5,013 nt of DNA. It comes from Bacteroidales bacterium. GTDB lineage: Bacteria > Bacteroidota > Bacteroidia > Bacteroidales > PUMT01. The notes under the pieces were generated by a model, which made no database searches, was not told where the DNA came from, and saw nothing but the letters and a program-made list of their open reading frames with translations. Positions 1 through 4,598 of this stretch are shown here, in pieces; within the stretch, counting starts at the first letter, position 1, and every line of letters starts with the position of its first letter. Position numbers and translations under genes: made by a program. The stretch lies in the NCBI GenBank assembly GCA_007119075.1, contig SKQJ01000391.1, positions 1 to 5,013 on the forward strand, written 5' to 3'.

Positions 1-152
1 GATTCGGTTTCATGCCGCTCCGGCTGCTCCCGCTTTGGCTTCAGTCCGCCGTGCCTCCTCCCGTCGCCCGTTTGGCCGCCCTTCCGCCCAGCCTCCTCCC
101 GTCGCCCCCCAGCTGTAAAGCCCCGAAAAACAGAATTATAGCCCCTTTTCAA
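1..152 (-). CDS. Possible partial gene at the left edge, low-complexity charged N-terminus (uncertain)
   Basis: I do not recognise this gene and it may not be one. Read on the minus strand, the frame is open from a possible TTG at 152 to the window edge. It gives a chain rich in Gly, Arg, Lys and Glu (pieces such as GGRREEAGRKGG and GLKPKREQPERHETE). Such charged low-complexity N-terminal extensions are known in Bacteroidota RNA-binding proteins, including RluB-type pseudouridine synthases, but no domain is visible here. There is no ATG or GTG in frame and no good ribosome site. GC-rich DNA is open by chance in several frames. The alternative is a plus-strand gene tail (frame from base 2, TAA at 116-118) rich in Ala, Pro and Arg, which a weak hairpin at 140-167 would fit. 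A 17-base repeat in the segment is out of register for any frame, which argues against both readings. Confidence 0.17.
   Translation of the reverse strand, partial: MKRGYNSVFRGFTAGGRREEAGRKGGQTGDGRRHGGLKPKREQPERHETE
53..107. repeat. Pair of 17-base direct repeats
   Basis: The 17 bases GCCTCCTCCCGTCGCCC occur exactly at 53-69 and again at 91-107. The offset is 38 bases, which is not a multiple of three, so the two copies would be translated differently in any single frame. The intervening sequence is C-rich and similar in composition. This looks like local expansion of low-complexity DNA rather than a protein repeat or a binding-site pair. Confidence 0.6.
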
Positions 153-167
153 AAACGGCTCTTTTTT
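140..167 (+). terminator. Weak terminator-like hairpin with T-tract
   Basis: AGCC at 140-143 can pair with GGCT at 157-160, and TTT/AAA pairs lie inside across a small internal mismatch. The stem is followed by C and six T (162-167). This is the arrangement of an intrinsic terminator on the plus strand and would suit a plus-strand gene ending at 118. The stem is short and AT-rich in its upper part, so it may be chance. Confidence 0.2.
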
Positions 168-241
168 ATGCGCCTGACAATGAGGCAGTACAAAACGACA
201 AATTATCGGACATATTGGCAGTAAGTTTATTGTTTTTTTTA

Positions 242-258
242 TTGGCACACGGATTGAT
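242..258 (+). promoter_or_regulatory. Sigma-54-like -24/-12 promoter candidate upstream of hsp20
   Basis: TTGGCAC at 242-248 matches the -24 element of sigma-54 promoters, and TTGAT at 254-258 resembles the -12 element TTGCW. Exactly ten bases separate GG (244-245) from the -12 dinucleotide (256-257), which is the required spacing. The dinucleotide is GA rather than GC, a change at a highly conserved base, so activity is uncertain. A start site about a dozen bases downstream would give a leader of roughly 45-50 bases before the hsp20 ATG. No activator binding sites were identified. Confidence 0.27.
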
Positions 259-300
259 TTATTAAGGGTGAAAACAAATAATAAATGTTTAACTTAAAAT

Positions 301-308
301 AAGGAGGA
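301..308 (+). promoter_or_regulatory. Strong Shine-Dalgarno site of hsp20
   Basis: AAGGAGGA lies eight bases before the ATG at 316 and fixes the start. It is a near-perfect complement to the 16S 3' end. This stands out because Bacteroidota genes usually rely little on Shine-Dalgarno pairing, and the other starts in this window have only weak AGG-type sites. It suggests high translation of the heat-shock protein. Confidence 0.8.
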
Positions 309-315
309 CCAGACT

Positions 316-750
316 ATGTTACCAGTATTCAGCAGAAGAGGATCAGTGCCGAACATTGTCGATGAATTTTTCGGCAGGGACATGCTTTCGAATTTCTTCG
401 ATGATTTCCAGACCGGGATCAGTGTTCCCGCAGTGAACATAATCGAAGGCAAGGATGACTTCAGGATTGAAGTCGCAGCACCGGGACTGGACAAGAATGA
501 TTTTTCCATCGACGTGAAAAACAACGTGCTGTTTATCTCCTGTGAACAGGAAACAAAGGAAGAGAAGAAAGAAGAAAAAATCATGAGAAGGGAATTTTCA
601 TACGGCTCATTCACCCGCTCCTTCAGTCTGCCGAACACCGTAGACCCGGAAAAAATTTCGGCAAAGCACAAGGACGGCGTTTTGAGCATTCATATTCCCA
701 AGAGGGAAGAGGCTAAGGAAAAGCCGCCTAAAAAGATCAACATTGCCTGA
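316..750 (+). CDS. hsp20: Small heat-shock protein, Hsp20/alpha-crystallin family
   Basis: This is a cytoplasmic ATP-independent holdase that binds unfolding proteins and keeps them soluble for refolding by the ATP-dependent chaperones. The 144-residue product has the usual family size and layout. A short hydrophobic N-terminal arm (residues 1-35, several Phe) is followed by the alpha-crystallin domain (about 36-130). The domain contains APGL at 55-58, the charged loop around 78-92, the FTRSF strand at 99-103 and the hallmark GVL at 121-123. A short tail ends in the I-x-I motif INI at 141-143, which docks neighbouring dimers into oligomers. The ATG is set by a strong ribosome site eight bases upstream. 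The gene stands alone, with a terminator 28 bases after the stop, and converges on the kinase gene. No key element is missing. The family call is firm; the name is generic because paralogues cannot be told apart. Confidence 0.96.
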   Translation: MLPVFSRRGSVPNIVDEFFGRDMLSNFFDDFQTGISVPAVNIIEGKDDFRIEVAAPGLDKNDFSIDVKNNVLFISCEQETKEEKKEEKIMRREFSYGSFTRSFSLPNTVDPEKISAKHKDGVLSIHIPKREEAKEKPPKKINIA

Positions 751-764
751 CAGGCAAAAGCCTG
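751..764 (+). other. Small perfect hairpin directly after the hsp20 stop
   Basis: CAGGC at 751-755 pairs with GCCTG at 760-764 around an AAAA loop, starting at the base after the hsp20 TGA. No T-run follows, so it is not a terminator by itself. It may protect the mRNA 3' end or add to the larger hairpin just downstream. Confidence 0.45.
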
Positions 765-777
765 CTCACAAAACCTG

Positions 778-808
778 TCCGGATGCCCCTGGTGTCCGGA
801 TTTTTTTT
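778..808 (+). terminator. Intrinsic terminator of hsp20
   Basis: TCCGGA at 778-783 pairs with TCCGGA at 795-800. The stem continues inward through two G-U pairs and two C-G pairs to a three-base loop (788-790), giving about ten pairs. Eight T (801-808) follow at once, the classic form of a rho-independent terminator for hsp20. Read on the minus strand, the same stem is followed only by CAGGTTTTG, so termination of transcripts coming from the kinase side would be weaker, though some bidirectional action is possible. Confidence 0.92.
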
Positions 809-1032
809 ATCGCCTCCAGCTGGCTGGGGTCAGCAAATGGTTGAATCCGTCAGCTTATTTTGCGGTCAGCAATGGATTCGGCAAGCAAATAGCTGAGAGC
901 AGCAATTTTTTTGCGGACGGCAATATCCGGGTCAGCTGCCGAAGCTATCGGAAGGCCCGGAGTGAAGGATGCCTGGGGCAGAGGTGCCGGTATGGGCTGA
1001 TGTTCAGTTGCCGCCGGTGGCGGGAAGCGTGA
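809..1032. other. Gene-free convergent gap with degenerate repeats
   Basis: This gap lies between the hsp20 terminator and the kinase stop. It holds GGTCAGC at 828-834, 864-870 and 930-936 (offsets 36 and 66). It also holds an imperfect repeat of about 19 bases around TTTTGCGG at 858-865 and 909-916 (offset 51). All offsets are multiples of three. On the minus strand, in the kinase frame, the 60 codons after the kinase TGA are open (1032-853). They read like protein, with IAVRKKI and IADRKIS as related segments. No ATG, GTG or TTG with a ribosome site begins this stretch. A plus-strand frame at 841-1032 starting with TTG has no ribosome site and unnatural Arg/Cys-rich content. The gap may be a decayed gene end or a lost C-terminal extension of the kinase. 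Confidence 0.4.
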
Positions 1033-1040
1033 TCACCGGC
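1013..1040. repeat. Inverted repeat spanning the kinase stop codon
   Basis: GCCGGTG at 1013-1019 is the reverse complement of CACCGGC at 1034-1040, with a 14-base spacer. One arm covers the kinase TGA at 1035-1033. An 8-base palindrome, GTGATCAC, sits at 1029-1036. No T-run follows on either strand, so it is not an ordinary intrinsic terminator. It could stabilise the transcript end or be chance in GC-rich DNA. Confidence 0.4.
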
Positions 1041-2031
1041 TGAAGTATTTCAGGGTTTCTTCCAGCAGCTGGCTGCGGTCGACCGGAACTACCCCGACCT
1101 TCCCGCAAACCAGTCCCCCGGCCAGGTTGGCCATTACGGCCATATTTTCGGGATCCGTCCCGGCGGCCAGGCAGGCAGTGGCCACACTGATGACTGTGTC
1201 GCCCGCTCCTGACACATCGGCTATATCACGTTTCTCTGCAGGCAGAAGCTTCCCGGCTCCGTCATTCCTCAGGTAGACCCCCATTTCCGACAGGGTGATG
1301 AGAAGATGCCTGATGCCGCCCGATTCCTGCAGTTCACGGGCCGCATCGCCTATCCCTGCCAGGTCTGTTTTGTCAAGGTCCCTGTTCAGGCCCCCGGCCA
1401 TCTCTTTCAGGTTGGGCTTAAAGAGGTCGATGTTTTTGTACAGCGTGAAATTCCTTTTTTTTGGATCGGCCGATACAAGTATTCCATTTTCTGCCGAAAG
1501 GCCCGTTACCTCGCTGATGATCCGGGGGGTGATAACTCCCTTGTCATAATCTTCGAAAATAACCGCCTCGATTCTGGATGAGGCCATTACCGATCTGATA
1601 AGGGCAATGAATTGCTCCTCTGTGGCGGCATCGATTGCGCCATTTTCTTCCTCGTCGACACGGAGCAGGTGCTGGTTGCCCCCGATTATGCGGGTCTTTC
1701 CAGTGGTCTTCCTTTTGTCGCTCAAAAGAATCCCATCATCAGGAAGCTGGTTTTGTCTCATCAGGTCCGTAAAAACATCCCTTCCCGGATCATTGCCCAC
1801 GACCGAGCACAAATGGGGAACCGCGCCGAGCGCGCGCAAATTGAGGGCGACATTGGCCGCTCCCCCGGGCCTGTTTTCCCTCTTGGTTACCGATACCACG
1901 GGTATGGGAGCCTCGGGCGATATCCTGTCCACTTTGCCCCAAAGGTAGGAATCTACCATAACATCGCCGATCACCATTATGTGCATGCCGTCAAAACGGT
2001 CGAAAACTTCATGTATCTCTTTTGTTGTCAC
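1033..2031 (-). CDS. rfaE1: D-glycero-beta-D-manno-heptose-7-phosphate kinase (stand-alone HldA/RfaE1)
   Basis: It phosphorylates D-glycero-D-manno-heptose 7-phosphate at C1 with ATP, a cytoplasmic step in making ADP-heptose for the lipopolysaccharide inner core. The 332-residue protein is a PfkB/ribokinase-fold kinase. It has the N-terminal strand and substrate segment VIGDVMVDSYLWG (20-32) and RISPEAPIPVVSV (36-48), and the first PfkB signature around GGAAN (56-60). DPKKRNF (189-195) and KPNLKE (205-210) match conserved family segments. The second signature DVSGAGDT (272-279) contains the anion hole and catalytic base Asp278. The length equals the kinase half of E. coli HldE, so the nucleotidyltransferase domain is absent and must be encoded elsewhere. 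The start is GTG at 2031: an in-frame TAA lies four codons upstream, and the next Met (residue 16) would remove the N-terminal helix. Only a weak AGG ribosome site is present. It has its own upstream promoter. Confidence 0.94.
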   Translation of the reverse strand: MTTKEIHEVFDRFDGMHIMVIGDVMVDSYLWGKVDRISPEAPIPVVSVTKRENRPGGAANVALNLRALGAVPHLCSVVGNDPGRDVFTDLMRQNQLPDDGILLSDKRKTTGKTRIIGGNQHLLRVDEEENGAIDAATEEQFIALIRSVMASSRIEAVIFEDYDKGVITPRIISEVTGLSAENGILVSADPKKRNFTLYKNIDLFKPNLKEMAGGLNRDLDKTDLAGIGDAARELQESGGIRHLLITLSEMGVYLRNDGAGKLLPAEKRDIADVSGAGDTVISVATACLAAGTDPENMAVMANLAGGLVCGKVGVVPVDRSQLLEETLKYFSR

Positions 2032-2048
2032 TGCCTGGATTTAGTTTC

Positions 2049-2071
2049 GGGCCCTGTTGCCGGGGCCCCGG
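2049..2071 (-). promoter_or_regulatory. GC-rich hairpin in the kinase leader
   Basis: GGGCCC occurs at 2049-2054 and 2063-2068 and can form a 6-pair stem with an 8-base loop. The second copy lies inside the perfect 12-base palindrome CCGGGGCCCCGG (2060-2071), which offers a competing fold. The structure falls between the predicted start of transcription and the GTG at 2031, ending about 17 bases before it, so it would sit in the 5' leader just ahead of the weak ribosome site. It may limit translation; no ligand-binding riboswitch architecture is evident in so short a leader. Confidence 0.45.
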
Positions 2072-2085
2072 TTGGAAGATTTATG

Positions 2086-2116
2086 CAAATTTAAAAATTA
2101 ACGGCGGTCTGCCAAT
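2086..2116 (-). promoter_or_regulatory. Bacteroidota-type promoter for the heptose kinase
   Basis: On the minus strand TAAATTTG (2093-2086) fits the -7 consensus TAnnTTTG exactly. ATTG (2116-2113) fits three of four bases of the -33 TTTG box, and exactly 19 bases lie between them, the preferred spacing for the primary Bacteroidota sigma factor. Transcription would begin near 2080 and give a leader of about 50 bases. This separates kinase expression from priA and is good evidence for the phylum. Confidence 0.7.
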
Positions 2117-2122
2117 ATTTAT

Positions 2123-2148
2123 GCACGGCCACCATATGGCAACCATGC
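2123..2148 (-). other. Strand-specific hairpin downstream of priA
   Basis: As minus-strand RNA, these 26 bases can pair end to end. There are nine Watson-Crick pairs, including the CCATATGG core at 2132-2139, and four G-U pairs; the central bases must open as a loop. On the opposite strand the four G-U pairs become A-C mismatches, so the fold suits a transcript of priA polarity only. It begins 20 bases after the priA stop. No T-run follows directly, so it may be a processed or protected mRNA 3' end rather than an intrinsic terminator. Confidence 0.4.
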
Positions 2149-2168
2149 GGCAATCACGCGACAGTCCG

Positions 2169-4541
2169 TCACACCGGATCCACATCGGGATATGCCTGGC
2201 AGGAAGCCATTCCGGGAACAGTCTGCAAATATGATATTTCTGCCCTTATCAGGCTCCTTGCCTTTGCCAGGTTCGCTCCCTTTTCTATCTTCACAAGGAT
2301 ATTCATGATATACCTGTTCTGAATGCGGCCTATCAGGGGGAATTCGGGCCCGAGAACCCTGCCGCCGAACTTTTTTTTGAGTCGCCCTGCCAGCAAGGCT
2401 GCAGCTTTTTGGGTCAATTCCCGGTTCCTGTCCTTTACCGTTATCCTTATAAGTCGAACGAAAGGCGGATAGAGAAACTGGCGGCGCTCGGCAAGCTGTT
2501 CGGCAAGGTGCTGTCCTGCATTATTGTTCGCCACATGCTTGATCACGGGGTGATCGGGGAATCCGGTCTGTATCACGACCCTGCCCCTGCCGGTTTTTCT
2601 CCCGGCCCTGCCGCTGACCTGCCCTATCAGCTGGAAGCTCCTTTCATGGGCCCTGAAATCAGGAAAAAACAGCAGATTATCGGCGTTGAGGATGCCCACC
2701 AGGCTTACCCTTCCGAAATCCAGCCCTTTGGCCACCATCTGGGTGCCCACAAGAATGTCGAGGCTGCCCGCTTCGAAGTCGCCGATTATCCTTTCATGGG
2801 CCCGCTTTTTTTTCACCGAGTCCAGATCAAGCCTGCCGACCCTTGCCTCCGGGAAAAACAGCCGTATCTCGTCTTCGATCCTTTCGGTCCCGTATCCCCG
2901 GGCCTTTACGCCGGTACTGCCGCAATCGGGGCACCCGGCCGGCGGATGCCGGCTATCGCTGCAATAGTGGCATACCATCTTCCCGGAATTTTTATGATAT
3001 GTCATGGTCACGTCGCAATGGCGGCAGAACGGTATCCAGCCGCAGTCGGCACACTCCAGGAAAAGGGCATAGCCCCGGCGGTTCTGGAAAAGGATCACCT
3101 GCTCGCTGTTTGCAAGAGCCTTGCCGGTGGCTTCAAAAAGCTCAGGGGTGAATATCGATTTCATTTTTTTGCGTTTCCGGGCCCGCCGGGTATCGGCTAT
3201 GATCACCTCGGGCAGTTCGATTTCCAGGTACCTTTTGAGCAGGTTTACCTGCCCGTATTTCCCCGTCCGTGCGTTAAAGGCCGATTCCACCGAAGGAGTG
3301 GCCGTTCCCAGCAGTGTTTTCGCCCCATGCATTGAAGCAAGCATCACCGCGGCATCGCGCGCGTGATAACGGGGGGCCGGATCGAACTGCTTGAAAGTAT
3401 TCTCATGCTCCTCATCCACAATCACCAGTCCGAGCCGGGAAAAAGGCAGAAACAACGATGATCTTACACCCAGAATGAGGCTGTAGCTGTCCTCATCGCC
3501 GGCCAGCACATTGTTCCATATCTCAACCCTCTCGGCATCGGAAAATTTCGAATGGTAAATGCCTGCCTTCCGGCCGAATATGTTTTTTAGCCGGATGATG
3601 ATCTGCGCCGTCAGCGCAATCTCGGGCAAAAGGTACAGCACCTGTTTTCCCTTTTTCAGCTCTTCCGCTATAAGATGGATGTAAATTTCGGTTTTCCCTC
3701 CTGAGGTAATGCCGTTGAGAAGCACAACGTCCAGGGCAGCGAACTGCTCCCTGATATTTTCCAGTGCTTCCTGCTGGAACCCGGTAAGAATGCTCGGGCT
3801 TCGGGAGGCCGTCTCCGGACCGGCAATGCGGGAGATGGTGCGGTCGGTCGTTTGCAGGATATTTTTTGACACCAGGGCCTTCAGCGCCGCCTTGCTGAAC
3901 CGCGGGGATCCGGCCAGGCTGCTCTGCGCAATTTCAGGGGCGGGGGCGGAGAATTCGTCATAACCGCTTTCGCTGAGATAAAGATACAATAGCTCCTGTT
4001 GCCTTGGAGCCCGGTTGAGCCTGTCGGCAATTTCATTAAGCGCCGGTCCGTCGCATGCCGAGGGATGGAGGCTTATAAACGGTTCGGTTTTGGGAACAAA
4101 CCGGTTTTTGAGCCATTTATGTGCCAGCGCCTCATTATGGCCGTCGGTGCCGGGATCTTCCCTGCCCCTGTTGCCGGCGCCCGTGCAGCCATGGGTTGCT
4201 GCCGGCCCGGTCCTGCTCTCCGGCCTCAGTCCCGATGGCAAGGCTGCTTTCATGACCTCGCCCGGGGCACACATATAATAATCGGAGATCCAGTTCCAGA
4301 AATCCAGTTGCACGGGCAGGATGACCGTGCCCTCGTCGAGCACTGACAATATGTCCTTCGTAGCGTAATCAGCAGGCTTGTTGTCATGGATCCGGCTTAC
4401 GACTGCAGAATATATCTTTTTCCTGCCGAAAGGGACAAGCACCCGCTTTCCCGGAGCCATGGCAGATGCCAGTCCGGGAGGCACCGAATAGGTGAAAACG
4501 CCCGGCAGGGGTAAGGGAAGAATAAGGTCTGCGTATAGCAT
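2169..4541 (-). CDS. priA: Primosomal protein N', replication-restart helicase PriA
   Basis: PriA recognises stalled forks and D-loops and uses ATP-driven 3'-5' unwinding to reload the replicative helicase. The 790-residue product is complete. The 3'-end-binding domain is at about 1-103 (LPLPLPGVFTYSVP, 8-21). A variable linker (104-160) and a winged helix (165-240) follow. Helicase lobe 1 has Walker A GITSGGKT (277-284), DEEH (376-379) and GTATPS (412-417). Lobe 2 starts with RRGYA (488-492) and carries eight zinc-binding Cys (497, 500, 506, 509, 524, 527, 537, 540). Motif V is GTQMVAKGLDF (599-609) and motif VI is QVSGRAGR (641-648). The chain ends in the usual DVDPV. It is longer than the 732-residue E. 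coli protein, partly through a Gly-rich linker insert. Walker A has Gly281 where Ser is usual. Thr17 replaces the E. coli Asp17 that contacts the 3' end, probably a lineage trait. The ATG at 4541 gives the family's normal N-terminus; its ribosome site is weak. Confidence 0.98.
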   Translation of the reverse strand: MLYADLILPLPLPGVFTYSVPPGLASAMAPGKRVLVPFGRKKIYSAVVSRIHDNKPADYATKDILSVLDEGTVILPVQLDFWNWISDYYMCAPGEVMKAALPSGLRPESRTGPAATHGCTGAGNRGREDPGTDGHNEALAHKWLKNRFVPKTEPFISLHPSACDGPALNEIADRLNRAPRQQELLYLYLSESGYDEFSAPAPEIAQSSLAGSPRFSKAALKALVSKNILQTTDRTISRIAGPETASRSPSILTGFQQEALENIREQFAALDVVLLNGITSGGKTEIYIHLIAEELKKGKQVLYLLPEIALTAQIIIRLKNIFGRKAGIYHSKFSDAERVEIWNNVLAGDEDSYSLILGVRSSLFLPFSRLGLVIVDEEHENTFKQFDPAPRYHARDAAVMLASMHGAKTLLGTATPSVESAFNARTGKYGQVNLLKRYLEIELPEVIIADTRRARKRKKMKSIFTPELFEATGKALANSEQVILFQNRRGYALFLECADCGWIPFCRHCDVTMTYHKNSGKMVCHYCSDSRHPPAGCPDCGSTGVKARGYGTERIEDEIRLFFPEARVGRLDLDSVKKKRAHERIIGDFEAGSLDILVGTQMVAKGLDFGRVSLVGILNADNLLFFPDFRAHERSFQLIGQVSGRAGRKTGRGRVVIQTGFPDHPVIKHVANNNAGQHLAEQLAERRQFLYPPFVRLIRITVKDRNRELTQKAAALLAGRLKKKFGGRVLGPEFPLIGRIQNRYIMNILVKIEKGANLAKARSLIRAEISYLQTVPGMASCQAYPDVDPV

Positions 4542-4598
4542 TCTGCCTGTTTCTTATGTTCTGTTAAGCGGGCTGCTGCCGTTATCCGGCCGGCGAAT

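Larger units (their letters stand above)
168..315. other. AT-rich intergenic region upstream of hsp20
   Basis: The DNA switches from C/G-rich to AT-rich at about position 120. I see no gene from 168 to 315. The stretch holds a run of eight T (233-240), the 8-base word TATTGGCA at 213-220 and again at 240-247, a sigma-54-like site at 242-258, and the hsp20 ribosome site at 301-308. I found no full match to the Bacteroidota promoter form (TTTG, about 19 bases, TAnnTTTG) on the plus strand. TAAGTTTA at 222-229 is a partial match to the -7 box but has no -33 partner. No CIRCE-type inverted repeat was seen. Confidence 0.5.

Noticed and set aside
12..224. Plus-strand frame with ATG (70 codons) at the left edge
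   Set aside because: It crosses the abrupt change from GC-rich to AT-rich DNA and the hairpin at 140-167, has no ribosome site, and resembles nothing known.
294..689. Open frame on the minus strand (131 codons) opposite hsp20
   Set aside because: Ser/Phe-rich shadow of the alpha-crystallin gene; no family resemblance and no ribosome site.
841..1032. Plus-strand frame with TTG start (63 codons) in the convergent gap
   Set aside because: No Shine-Dalgarno sequence, starts just after a strong terminator, and its Arg/Cys-rich second half is the codon-aligned complement of the more natural minus-strand reading.
766..1035. Recoding of TGA as an amino acid, suggested by successive in-frame TGAs behind the kinase
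   Set aside because: hsp20 and priA end in TGA at the expected family lengths, and the conserved Trp of the kinase and IspH are TGG, so TGA acts as a normal stop here.
1612..2094. Open frame on the plus strand (160 codons) opposite the kinase
   Set aside because: Antisense to the well-supported PfkB kinase, without a ribosome site or recognisable motif.
2409..3335. Long open frame on the plus strand (308 codons)
   Set aside because: It is antisense to priA, whose reading has all helicase motifs and eight zinc Cys. The plus reading resembles no family I know and is Pro/Ala/Gly-rich as expected of an antisense shadow.
4542..4598. Separate promoter for priA
   Set aside because: The 57-base gap contains no TAnnTTTG-like box or other promoter pattern on the minus strand, only a CCGGCCGG palindrome at 4586-4593; cotranscription with ispH is simpler.
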